Positions 9,527 to 17,727 of a DNA stretch of 64,000 nt are shown piece by piece. The notes beneath the pieces were generated by a model, which worked only from the letters and a program-made list of their open reading frames with translations, did not search any database and was not told the origin of the DNA. Made by a program: the position numbers and the translations under genes. The stretch is from positions 62,001-126,000 of the forward strand of contig JAHHGX010000081.1 of assembly GCA_019359675.1 (NCBI GenBank). Direction: 5' to 3'. The number at the start of each line of letters is the position of its first letter. Position 1 is the stretch's first letter. Source of the DNA: Calothrix sp. FI2-JRJ7. GTDB lineage: Bacteria; Cyanobacteriota; Cyanobacteriia; Cyanobacteriales; Nostocaceae.

Positions 9527-9615
9527 CTAGCTGCTTGACAAAACTTGAGAAAGTGTTCCATTTTATACGTATCCCAATTTAACCCCGTATAGAAACTATA
9601 GCGAAAAATTAAAGT

Positions 9616-10008
9616 ATGAAGCTAATTAAACAAGGAACTGCGGGGTTGTTGCTAACCCTAGGAATTTTTCTCCTCACCTATGCAGCATACAAGGCAGAGA
9701 ATAATGACCTTTATAGAGCTAAATATTTATTGCTGCGTGGTATACCTCTAACTGGAGCAGGCGGATTGCTGGTATGGGAAATGTATCAAAAAGATCGTAA
9801 ACAGCGACTCCATTCAGTATTTTACCAACTACTAAATCAAAATCAGGGTAGAATTACACTCATGCAGTTTGCCTTGGAAGCACAGCTAACGGCAGGTGTT
9901 GCTAAACAGTATTTGGATGAAAAAGCAAAGGACTTCGGTGCAGCTTTTAACGTTAGTGAAGATGGGCAATTTTATTATTGTTTTCATAGTATCCTTTCAG
10001 GAGGGTAA
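9616..10008 (+). CDS. small membrane protein with a C-terminal helical domain, unknown function
   Basis: 130 residues. Two hydrophobic segments (about 8-25, GTAGLLLTLGIFLLTYAA, and about 38-56, LLLRGIPLTGAGGLLVWEM) make a hairpin in the membrane. They are followed by a cytoplasmic domain of about 70 residues (FYQLLNQNQGRITLMQFA...YCFH) that has the helix pattern of a small winged-helix fold. It starts with ATG and has a basic MKLIKQ beginning. It looks intact, unlike its neighbours. No function can be named. Confidence 0.6.
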   Translation: MKLIKQGTAGLLLTLGIFLLTYAAYKAENNDLYRAKYLLLRGIPLTGAGGLLVWEMYQKDRKQRLHSVFYQLLNQNQGRITLMQFALEAQLTAGVAKQYLDEKAKDFGAAFNVSEDGQFYYCFHSILSGG

Positions 10009-10043
10009 ATAACCAAAATAATTCGCAATTTACCTTCGGTACA

Positions 10044-10092
10044 CTTCGTGAACACGAAGGTCATAACTTGGTAGAAACGTGATTAATCACGT
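10044..10092. repeat. hairpin and palindrome cluster between convergent genes
   Basis: A hairpin CTTCGTG-AA-CACGAAG (10044-10059) is followed by the palindrome ACGTGATTAATCACGT (10077-10092), with a further TTAATCACGTCTCTACGTC unit after it. The helicase gene ends 20 bases downstream of the palindrome, and its last codons appear to run into repeat-derived DNA. It may end transcription for both convergent genes. Confidence 0.55.
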
Positions 10093-10111
10093 CTTTACAT
10101 TAATCACGTCT

Positions 10112-12289
10112 CTACGTCTTTTCTGGAAAGTAAAATATAACTTCATCTAAATCAAGATAATCATGTACAAATGCTTTTCTTAGCAATGGGTAAGGTATGT
10201 ACTCATCATACTTCTGTAGTTGCGGCGCCTCGGCTTCACTTACCAGGTGTTCGGGTATTATACGCTGTGTACACAACGAAGTTATCTCTGGCTGAAGATT
10301 ATCTACTTTAAATGACGGCAACCTAACTGTAATATAGTATGGACACGAACCACCAATACTTTTTATTTCTAACGATTCACGGCAAAAAGTATTTAGCATT
10401 CTTTCTAAAGTTTTAAATCCTGCTGTTCCTAACCAAGGAAATATTACACATTTGCCTTTCGGTAGTCGCACAATATAGTTCTCATCCAAACCTAAGCTTT
10501 GTACTAGTTCGCGTACTTGTTTTAATCGCTTTAAAGCATTTGGTTGTAAATAGCTATATTCAGTATCTTCGCATAATACGCGACGCATACGTTGTAGAAC
10601 TTTAGTATGTACTCTGCCACTACCACCACGCCAAAATACACTACCTTGTCCTTCGCTGGGTTTAACAGATACCGATTTTTTACGAAAGTCTACATCTAAG
10701 ACTTGCCATGTTCTTCCTGCTAAACCAAATTCACTACCGACAGTGGGTATCATGGCTATACTACCAATATTAGTTACATCGTGTTTAACGGCAAATTCGA
10801 GATTTTCGGGGAAAACAGCGTAAAACTGGAATCTATTGACTATTTTCTCGCCGTTCATGCCTAATATTAATCGACCTTTGTCTGTTTTCTGGATATGGTC
10901 AATGCTTACTAGGTAGTTTAGTAATAATCGATAATCGTCTTGAGATATATATTGAAAAGCTGATAAATCTAAGATTCGTTTTGCCAAATTAGCTGGTGAT
11001 ATTTGACAATTAGCTGCAATAATACTCATTGTTTGGTGATATAACAACGAGAACGGGTATTTTACTGGTTTAAACGGCTCTACCCAACGTTCTTGCATGT
11101 AAAGCTGTATAATGGCGATGCTTTGTATAAGCTGCCACGGTATTTGTTCGTATATAGGCGCCTCATCTAAAACTTCTTCTGCACATACAAAGCGCATATC
11201 TGAAGGTTTACCGCGTCTTCCCGCACGTCCTAACCTTTGTAAAAAACTTGCTACAGACATAGGTGCTTCTAATTGAATAACTCGTTCTAAGTTTCCAATA
11301 TCAACACCTACCTCTAACGTTAAAGTTGCCGCAGTCACAGCAGGTTTATCTTTTTCACGCATCGCATTTTCTGCTGTTTGTCGTAAACTAGCGGCAATGC
11401 TGCCATGATGGACGTGGTAAATATCTGGCTCTTTTTTCCGTGCGGCAATTTGTCGTAATGCTGCTATTATCGATTCGGTTTGAGCTTTATTATTGGCGAA
11501 GATAAGACATTTACTGTTTTTACTGAGATTGTATATGTATCCCTCATAACCCTCTTGCCCCCCTTGATAAGGGGGGTTGGGGGGATCAGAAATGTAAAAA
11601 TGTTCTAAAGCCAGTTTTATATTGCGTTTTCCAGCTTCGAGCTTTGGTGTAATTACTTGTTTATCGGTATCTGAACGTAACCACTCTTCAGCTAACTCAT
11701 AATCTCCTAATGTTGCCGATAACCCAATTCGACGATGTTGTTTTCCTGTAACTTGGGCAATACGTGCAAGTTGGCATAATATTTGACAACCTCGTTCGGT
11801 TCCCATAAAAGCATGAACTTCATCAATTATTACAAAACGTAAGTCTCCAAACAATCTGGGCAAATCATCATTTTTGTTAATTAGCAAACTTTCTAATGAC
11901 TCTGGAGTTATTTGTAAAATCCCACGCGGGTTTTTTAAGGCTTTATTTTTATGACTTTGCGCTATGTCTCCATGCCAAGGTATTACTGGGATATCTGCTT
12001 CACGCAGTAATTCATTTAGACGCTCAAATTGGTCATTTATCAATGCTTTGATGGGGCCAATATAAATTACTCCAATACTACGGGGATTTTCTGCGTGTAA
12101 TACCGTGATTACTGGCAAAAAAGCCGCTTCTGTTTTACCTGCGGCAGTTCCAGCAGCAACCAGCAAATGCGCGTCTGTGTCAAATATTACTTCGCTTGCT
12201 GCGGTTTGAATGGGTCTTAATTCCGTCCAGTTATTGTTGTAAATATATTCTTGGATAAACGGCGCCAGTCTGTTAAAGGTTTTGTTCAT
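10112..12289 (-). CDS. DEAD/DEAH-box superfamily 2 helicase, Lhr-like
   Basis: 725 residues with intact helicase motifs: Q-like WTELRPIQ near 21-28, Walker A GTAAGKTE at 47-54, TPE near 128, DEVH at 156-159, SAT at 191-193, and a second RecA domain with a QRLGRAGRRG motif VI. The C-terminal 300 residues form an accessory domain that is also present as the fragment at 7733-8697. Residues about 235-252 (DPPNPPYQGGQEGYEG) are encoded by a dispersed repeat (11558-11584) inserted in frame. It should unwind nucleic acid using ATP in the cytoplasm. Lhr-like helicases occur in repair and in defence systems; neither is shown here. The extreme C-terminus (IFYFPEKT) differs from the duplicate. Confidence 0.82.
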   Translation of the reverse strand: MNKTFNRLAPFIQEYIYNNNWTELRPIQTAASEVIFDTDAHLLVAAGTAAGKTEAAFLPVITVLHAENPRSIGVIYIGPIKALINDQFERLNELLREADIPVIPWHGDIAQSHKNKALKNPRGILQITPESLESLLINKNDDLPRLFGDLRFVIIDEVHAFMGTERGCQILCQLARIAQVTGKQHRRIGLSATLGDYELAEEWLRSDTDKQVITPKLEAGKRNIKLALEHFYISDPPNPPYQGGQEGYEGYIYNLSKNSKCLIFANNKAQTESIIAALRQIAARKKEPDIYHVHHGSIAASLRQTAENAMREKDKPAVTAATLTLEVGVDIGNLERVIQLEAPMSVASFLQRLGRAGRRGKPSDMRFVCAEEVLDEAPIYEQIPWQLIQSIAIIQLYMQERWVEPFKPVKYPFSLLYHQTMSIIAANCQISPANLAKRILDLSAFQYISQDDYRLLLNYLVSIDHIQKTDKGRLILGMNGEKIVNRFQFYAVFPENLEFAVKHDVTNIGSIAMIPTVGSEFGLAGRTWQVLDVDFRKKSVSVKPSEGQGSVFWRGGSGRVHTKVLQRMRRVLCEDTEYSYLQPNALKRLKQVRELVQSLGLDENYIVRLPKGKCVIFPWLGTAGFKTLERMLNTFCRESLEIKSIGGSCPYYITVRLPSFKVDNLQPEITSLCTQRIIPEHLVSEAEAPQLQKYDEYIPYPLLRKAFVHDYLDLDEVIFYFPEKT
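11558..11584. repeat. C/G-run hairpin repeat inserted in frame in the helicase
   Basis: CCCCCCTTGATAAGGGGGG followed by TTGGGGGG. A near copy lies at 36168-36194 at the 3' end of the acyltransferase gene. On the coding strand both copies read as Pro-rich peptides ending in a Gly-Gly pair ([18 protein letters not shown]), so the element tolerates insertion into genes. Confidence 0.8.
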
Positions 12290-12418
12290 GTTAAATATAC
12301 ATATATATAGAGAAATTACTTAAGCTTACATCAAATGCAAACACAAGTAATCTTACAGTGGAACGGCACCGTGAAGTAAAGCTATAAATGCAACATAATA
12401 AATTGAACAATAACAATA

Positions 12419-12967
12419 ATGGATATATCTAAGTTTATCAAGGAACCATCGCAACGTAAGGTGATGATTCTCAAAAATGATGATATTGTTGAGATTTTTA
12501 TCCCTTCGGTAGGATTATTTTCGCGCTTTACAATGTTAAGTCTAATTTTTTTGATTTTTCCGGTTTGTTTAATCAATTTTTTTACAGTTTCGCTTCCCAA
12601 CAATATCAGATTATTTCCACCAGTATTTACTTTTAATTTAGTAATTTCACTTATAGCTATTGGAGTAGTTCTACTATCTGAGTTTGCTCAAAAACGCTTT
12701 TCTATCACTCGCAAAAAAATATCTTGGAGCTATGAAATTTTTGGACTGAAGCTAAAAGAGCCTTTCCCTGCTTCAGTTCCCGGAATTGTTCGCATTGCAA
12801 AAACTCGCCCATATTGGAATCGCTGGTTTCTAGAAATTTGGGCTGGGCGCCGACTTTACGAAATTTCTACCAGCGATTTCTCTCCATTTGCAGTGACTAA
12901 TTCTGAAATTGACCTGCTAGCACGGGAGCTGAGTAATTGGTTTGAATTGACGATTCTACAGGATTAG
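12419..12967 (+). CDS. two-helix membrane protein, unknown function
   Basis: 182 residues: a cytoplasmic N-terminus, hydrophobic segments near 35-58 and 67-87, then a basic domain of about 90 residues (KRFSITRKKISWSYEIFG, YWNRWFLEIWAGRRLYEI) resembling the PH-like domain seen in many small bacterial membrane proteins. It is convergent with the PAP2 gene and overlaps its 3' end by 71 bases. No catalytic motif seen. Confidence 0.6.
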   Translation: MDISKFIKEPSQRKVMILKNDDIVEIFIPSVGLFSRFTMLSLIFLIFPVCLINFFTVSLPNNIRLFPPVFTFNLVISLIAIGVVLLSEFAQKRFSITRKKISWSYEIFGLKLKEPFPASVPGIVRIAKTRPYWNRWFLEIWAGRRLYEISTSDFSPFAVTNSEIDLLARELSNWFELTILQD

Positions 12968-13883
12968 ACTTCACGTTGAAAAGTATACAAGCTGATAACC
13001 AAACTAAACCAGCAGCGTAACCAGCCGTAACATCTGTCAACCAATGTACACCCAAATATAACCGACTAAAACCAATTGCCATAATGAAGGCAACCGCAAG
13101 TGCAGAAATTTGATTACGGTACTGAGGATATTGTTTAGCTAATGTGTAGCCAATATAGCCATAAACTATCATCGATACCATTGAGTGACCACTGGGGAAG
13201 CTGTAATGACCAACTTCTACAATTCTGTCCCACAATTTTGGACGTGACCGAGCAAATAATAATTTGAGTAGACAATTCAATCCAATTCCACCAAATGCAG
13301 CAACCATCAGGGTATTTGCATCTTGGCGCCGATTCTGACGCAGTAACCAATGTCTATATAATCCACTAACCAATAGTAAAGTTGTCCCTTCTCCGAATAA
13401 AGTGGCGCCAACCATAACGGTATCAAGGAACGGAGAATGTAATTTCTGAATTGTCAATAATACTTTTTCATCAAGTCCACGCGCATACACTGCTAAAGTA
13501 CAAAGTGCCAACGCACCAACGGCGCCGGTCATTAGCACCTCAGTACTAATTGCGCTTTTAACCTTTTCTGAATTTATAACCTGGGTAGGTATGGTGTAAC
13601 TAACATCCATACTGTAGTTTGAGACAATTTTTTGAATTAGTCCAGCAATGGCGCTTTGACTCCAGTTGGGGTGATACAGCACAAGAATGTTACCTGTATC
13701 ACTATTTGCTTGCACTCGTTCAATAGCTCTATGCTGCGATAGTTGAGATTCTAAATATTTTTTGAGCGCTTTATTCCCATATAGTCCGTACACTTTATAT
13801 CTAGCTCTACCTGTAACAGCAGTATGTACAGGGGTAATTAATGAATGTTTGGATGTGATATTTCGGGAGAGTTCGTTATACAT
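12897..13883 (-). CDS. PAP2-family membrane phosphatase with N-terminal HMA-like domain
   Basis: 328 residues. Residues about 15-95 resemble a heavy-metal-associated ferredoxin-like domain, without a clear CxxC. The rest is a PAP2 phosphatase with the three catalytic motifs intact: KLLFARSRP (207-215), PSGH (230-233) and SRLYLGVHWLTD (273-284), embedded in about five membrane helices. PAP2 enzymes dephosphorylate lipid phosphates or undecaprenyl-diphosphate at the outer face of the membrane. The HMA-like extension is unusual for a PAP2 enzyme and may mediate protein contact instead of metal binding. The start ATG (MYNELSRN) is the only good candidate. Confidence 0.8.
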   Translation of the reverse strand: MYNELSRNITSKHSLITPVHTAVTGRARYKVYGLYGNKALKKYLESQLSQHRAIERVQANSDTGNILVLYHPNWSQSAIAGLIQKIVSNYSMDVSYTIPTQVINSEKVKSAISTEVLMTGAVGALALCTLAVYARGLDEKVLLTIQKLHSPFLDTVMVGATLFGEGTTLLLVSGLYRHWLLRQNRRQDANTLMVAAFGGIGLNCLLKLLFARSRPKLWDRIVEVGHYSFPSGHSMVSMIVYGYIGYTLAKQYPQYRNQISALAVAFIMAIGFSRLYLGVHWLTDVTAGYAAGLVWLSACILFNVKSNPVESSIQTNYSAPVLAGQFQN

Positions 13884-13954
13884 TAGTTTAGTTAGTAGTT
13901 TTAAATAAATTGCTTTCCAGAGAGGGCTTAGTTAATATACGAAAGGTTTGGAAG

Positions 13955-15430
13955 ATGTTTACTGCGTCAGAAACTCCTGTAATCGCGACTATTTTAGTTG
14001 TCGCCTTTGGTATTTTAGGTTGGGGCTTTTATCGCGCCAGACCTTTTGGTAAGCTAGGAATCTTAGCCTGGTTGCAATCGCTTGTGCTAATGACTCCGTG
14101 GCTACTGTTCTTTGGCTTGTTCGCTGCGGGGATTTATATTAATATTATCGGCATTGTTTTGCTGCTAGTTGTCTCCGCAGGAATATATGTGTACTTAGGG
14201 CGCCAACTTCGTGCTGCTGGACAAGATGTTATTTTACGCCAAAAAGCTGTTGAGAGATTGGAGAAAGAAAGTCAATCTGATACAAATGCACCTCAAGTAG
14301 CGATATTGGTACCTGAAACGCTATCGATACCCGATGATGATTTGAGTGCAATTAAAAGTATTTTTGGTATTGATACCTTTTTTGCCACGGAAACAATTCC
14401 TTATCAAGATGGCGCCGTCTTTAAAGGTAATCTACGAGGAGAACCTGAAGAAACTCACAACCGCTTAACTGAGAGTTTAAAGTCACGTGTAGGTGATAAA
14501 TATAGATTGTTCCTTGTGGAAAATGCGGACTCTAGACCTGTTGTTATCGTGCTTCCTAGCCGTAATGACCCGCGTCCAATGTCGATAGCGCAAAAAGTGT
14601 TTGCTGGAATTTTGTTAACTGCGACACTTAGTACTTGCTTAGAAGCTGCTGGTTTACTCTTGGGTTTTGACTTCTTTTCTTATCCTGCACGCTACCAAGA
14701 GACTTTACCTATCGGTGGAGGCATTTTCATTATTTTAATCGCGCATGAAATTGGTCATTGGGTAGCTGCACGGCGCCATCAAGTTCGTTTGAGTTTACCT
14801 TTTTTCCTGCCAGCAGTGCAAATTGGTTCATTCGGCGCCATTACTCGCTTCGAGTCATTACTACCCAACCGTAAAGTCCTATTTGATATATCCCTAGCTG
14901 GCCCTGCGACTGGAGGAATTCTTTCTCTAGTACTGTTAATAGCTGGATTGTTGCTATCAAAACAAAACAGCTTGTTTCAAATACCTAACGAGTTTTTCCA
15001 AGGTTCCATTTTAGTCGGAACTTTGTCACGGGTAGTACTAGGCGCCGCGTTACAATCACCAACAGTACCAGTAAACCCATTAGTAATTATTGGATGGTTG
15101 GGTTTAGTAGTAAATGCTTTAAATTTAATGCCCGCAGGTCAACTAGACGGTGGTCGCATTGTTCAAGCAATATATGGACGCAAAATAGCTAGTCGAGCTA
15201 CTATTGCCACCTTAATAGTACTAGCACTAGTTGCTCTTGGTAATCCATTAGCTATGTACTGGGCAATAGTAATTGTATTTCTACAACGCGACCTCGAACG
15301 TCCTAGCTTAAACGAAATTACCGAACCCGACGACCAAAGCGCAGCTTTAGGTTTACTCGCACTATTTCTAATGATTGCAACACTTATTCCCCTAACCCCC
15401 GCTTTAGCCGGTAGACTGGGAATAGGTTAG
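13955..15430 (+). CDS. site-2 protease family (M50) membrane metalloprotease
   Basis: About 491 residues from ATG 13955, which has a GGAAG-like ribosome-binding site; a TTG 15 codons earlier is less likely. Two helices are followed by a soluble domain of about 100 residues, then the multi-helix protease core with the zinc motif HEIGHW (His264 region) and the second motif NLMPAGQLDGGR near 395. Size and layout fit the cyanobacterial/plastid EGY-type site-2 proteases, which cleave membrane proteins within the bilayer. Both metal-binding motifs are intact, so it should be active. Substrate unknown. It stands alone, divergent from the PAP2 gene. Confidence 0.85.
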   Translation: MFTASETPVIATILVVAFGILGWGFYRARPFGKLGILAWLQSLVLMTPWLLFFGLFAAGIYINIIGIVLLLVVSAGIYVYLGRQLRAAGQDVILRQKAVERLEKESQSDTNAPQVAILVPETLSIPDDDLSAIKSIFGIDTFFATETIPYQDGAVFKGNLRGEPEETHNRLTESLKSRVGDKYRLFLVENADSRPVVIVLPSRNDPRPMSIAQKVFAGILLTATLSTCLEAAGLLLGFDFFSYPARYQETLPIGGGIFIILIAHEIGHWVAARRHQVRLSLPFFLPAVQIGSFGAITRFESLLPNRKVLFDISLAGPATGGILSLVLLIAGLLLSKQNSLFQIPNEFFQGSILVGTLSRVVLGAALQSPTVPVNPLVIIGWLGLVVNALNLMPAGQLDGGRIVQAIYGRKIASRATIATLIVLALVALGNPLAMYWAIVIVFLQRDLERPSLNEITEPDDQSAALGLLALFLMIATLIPLTPALAGRLGIG

Positions 15431-15441
15431 ATTAAAACTAC

Positions 15442-15507
15442 AGAAACCGGGTTTCTTTAGCACTAAGCATTACAACTATAAATGTTTATAACAGAAACCC
15501 GGTTTCT
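15442..15507. repeat. 66-bp element with AGAAACCNGGTTTCT ends, copy 1
   Basis: Both ends are the palindrome AGAAACCCGGTTTCT or its complement form. The interior (CACTAAGCAT...AATGTTTATAAC) matches the element at 17660-17725 in the opposite orientation. The pair flanks the Uma2 genes and the gene remnants. Confidence 0.8.
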
Positions 15508-15569
15508 CAATAGTAAACAAAGTCTACAATAAAAATACTCCGAAGCGTGGTAGCAACAAAAAATCCATT

Positions 15570-16151
15570 ATGTCCTTACCCGTTATATTACAATTGCCAT
15601 CATCATATAAAATGACAGACGAGCAGTTTTTCGAGTTCTGTCAAGTTAACCGTGACTATCGTATCGAACGTAATAAATTCGGAAAAATATCTATAATGTC
15701 ACCCACAGGCGGCAAAACAGGGAATCGTGGTGGTAATATATTCGGACAGCTTTGGGTTTGGGCACAAAATGATGGAACAGGTTTAACTTTTGACTCCAGC
15801 ACAGGGTTTATACTATCAACAGGCGCCGAACGTTCTCCTGACGCTTCATGGATGAAATTAGAACGTTGGAATAATTTCAATGATGAACAGCAAGAAAAAT
15901 TTCTACCTATTTGTCCTGACTTTGTAGTTGAATTAAGGTCAGCGAGTGATAATCTCAAACCATTACAGGAAAAAATGGAAGAATATATGCAAGAAGATGA
16001 AATAAAACTTGGTTGGTTAATCGACAGAAAAAACCGCAAAGTATATATTTACCGTCCGGGAATGTCAGTAGAATGTCTTAATAATCTTGACACAGTTAGC
16101 GGTGAATCGATTTTACCAGGATTTGTTTTAAATATGAGCCTAGTTTGGTAA
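15570..16151 (+). CDS. Uma2 family (DUF820) nuclease-like protein, copy 1
   Basis: 193 residues of the Uma2/DUF820 family, very common in Nostocales. The fold is related to PD-(D/E)xK restriction nucleases: visible are MTDEQFFEFCQVNRDYRIER, SPDASWMK, PDFVVELRSASD (the D..E core) and LGWLIDRKNRKVYIYRPG. The conserved acidic residues are present, so nuclease activity is possible, but the function of the family is uncertain; proteins of this type are usually recorded as accessory genes. A second copy follows 51 bases downstream. A GGCGCC site falls within the coding sequence (FSTGAERS region). Confidence 0.85.
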   Translation: MSLPVILQLPSSYKMTDEQFFEFCQVNRDYRIERNKFGKISIMSPTGGKTGNRGGNIFGQLWVWAQNDGTGLTFDSSTGFILSTGAERSPDASWMKLERWNNFNDEQQEKFLPICPDFVVELRSASDNLKPLQEKMEEYMQEDEIKLGWLIDRKNRKVYIYRPGMSVECLNNLDTVSGESILPGFVLNMSLVW

Positions 16152-16202
16152 TTTACCACGGCGCCACCAGTTAAAATTATAATCCATAAGGAAATCTCCA
16201 TT

Positions 16203-16784
16203 ATGTCCTTTCCCCTTGTATTACAGTTACCATCTTCATATAAAATGACTCCTGAACAGTTTTTTGAGTTCTGTCAGGTTAATCGTGACCTACGCATCGA
16301 ACGTAATAAATATGGAGATATATCAATAATGCCTCCTACTGGTGGAATAACTGGAAATCGTAATTTCAACATCGCTGTGCAATTAGGAGTTTGGTCAGAG
16401 CAAAACGGTACTGGTATTTGTTTTGACTCAAGTACTGGGTTTACACTATCAACAGGCGCCGAGCGTTCACCAGATGCTTCTTGGATAAAATTAGAACGTT
16501 GGAACAGTCTATCACAAGAACAACAACAAAAGTTTGCCCCCCTAACTCCAGATTTTGTTATTGAGTTGAGGTCAGCGAGTGATAATCTCAAACCATTACA
16601 AGAAAAAATGGAAGAATATATGGGAGAAAAGGGGATACAGCTTGGTTGGTTAATCGATAGAAAAAATCGTAAGGTGTATATTTATCGTCCGGGAATGCCT
16701 GTAGAATGTCTTGATAATCCTCCGACATTAGATGGTGAGAATGTTTTACCTGGATTTGTTTTAAATATGGGTAAGGTGTGGTAA
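16203..16784 (+). CDS. Uma2 family (DUF820) nuclease-like protein, copy 2
   Basis: Same length (193 residues) and about 80 percent identical by eye to the preceding gene, with the same motifs (PDFVIELRSASD, LGWLIDRKNRKVYIYRPG). The 3' flanks of both copies share GGCGCCACCA and TTAAAATTATAATCC, so the duplicated unit includes the gene plus about 40 bases downstream. A tandem duplication is the simplest explanation. An AAGGA motif precedes the start of this copy. Confidence 0.85.
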   Translation: MSFPLVLQLPSSYKMTPEQFFEFCQVNRDLRIERNKYGDISIMPPTGGITGNRNFNIAVQLGVWSEQNGTGICFDSSTGFTLSTGAERSPDASWIKLERWNSLSQEQQQKFAPLTPDFVIELRSASDNLKPLQEKMEEYMGEKGIQLGWLIDRKNRKVYIYRPGMPVECLDNPPTLDGENVLPGFVLNMGKVW

Positions 16785-17228
16785 TTCAATAGGCGCCACC
16801 AATTAAAATTATAATCCCAGTAAAAGATTATTCTTGAGCATACTTACAAGCGTCGAATTATCTTTATTACCTAGGACTGACGATACTGTCATTAATCATG
16901 AGTGGATGCGTACCACTTGCGAGCGTCCTATTAATTTTGGTCGCCTATAATAATTTGAATTAACCTTAAATTAATAGCTTCAAGGCTATTTAATGCAGCC
17001 CTATTAGTAATTATGTATTATAAATAATCTTGTTGATAAGCTGCAAAATTTTCGCGCATTGTTTCGTGACTATCACGTAGTTCGGTTCTTTCGTTCAAAG
17101 CGCGTGCTAAATTTTTAATTAAGTCGATAACTTTCCTATAAAATCAAGGCTTACAGGTGCTTATAGTCTCAATTTGAGCCAGGATGCCTTCCTTGTAGTA
17201 AATAATGGGTGTAACAAAAGCCCTATAA
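16785..17228. other. gene-poor stretch with decayed coding sequence
   Basis: No intact gene. It contains the duplicated 3' flank of the Uma2 unit (about 16790-16816) and one short remnant (17018-17147). Otherwise AT-rich and featureless to me. Confidence 0.4.
17018..17147 (-). pseudogene. short remnant of an unidentified coiled-coil-like protein
   Basis: The minus strand keeps an open frame of about 40 codons ending in TAA, reading VIDLIKNLARALNERTELRD and then SHETMRENFAAYQQDYL. The composition is protein-like and amphipathic, but there is no start codon: a TGA lies just upstream of the visible part. Probably the 3' end of a lost gene. Confidence 0.3.
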
Positions 17229-17551
17229 GCATTTCAAGCTTATTTCTCAACAAATATAGCACGCGCTCAATTAATTGGATTAGTCATTGGTGGCGCCGTT
17301 CTTGCTATTAGTATATTTCCCCAAGTGATAAACTGGCGCCTCGATTATACTGCTACCAGTGGGCAATTAGTTCAAAGTAACATCCTCGCGCTTTACCATT
17401 TTCCAGGGACACCAACCAATTGGATTGTACTCCCCGAAGCCGTCATGCATCGTTTGTACTTGCAGTTCGTGGATAAACACACGGTTGGCAGCAATTGCAG
17501 GCATCCTCATTATTCCAGAACGCTACTATTGTCAGCCACAACGCTCTTGTC
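17229..17551 (+). pseudogene. remnant of an unidentified membrane-anchored protein
   Basis: The open frame has no good start codon and reads ARAQLIGLVIGGAVLAISIF (a hydrophobic helix), then a soluble stretch with NILALYHFPGTPTNW and VMHRLYLQFVDKHT. It looks like genuine protein sequence with one membrane anchor. It is cut on the left by TAA (17226) and on the right by the palindromic element at 17552. Family not recognised. Confidence 0.35.
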
Positions 17552-17610
17552 GGTGCGTGACGCTACAAGTCTTATCACTACGTTGAAATATTTTCGTAGC
17601 GTCACGCACC
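17552..17610. repeat. 59-bp palindromic element, GGTGCGTGAC family, copy 3
   Basis: Perfect 15-base arms GGTGCGTGACGCTAC (17552-17566) and GTAGCGTCACGCACC (17596-17610). Same family and size as 342-401 and 3125-3183. It marks the point where the neighbouring remnant stops making sense. Confidence 0.8.
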
Positions 17611-17659
17611 CTACGGTTTTTATGTACTACTTGGTTTTGGCGCCTTTGCGTTGCGTTCG

Positions 17660-17725
17660 AGAAACCAGGTTTCTGTTATAAACATTTATAGGTATTATGC
17701 TTAGTGAGGAAGAAATCGGGTTTCA
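17660..17725. repeat. 66-bp element with AGAAACCNGGTTTCT ends, copy 2 (inverted)
   Basis: Reverse-complement relative of 15442-15507: AGAAACCAGGTTTCT, then TGTTATAAACATTTATAG, then TATGCTTAGTG and a slightly decayed end. It finishes two bases before the DUF3122 stop codon. Confidence 0.78.
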
Positions 17726-17727
17726 AT

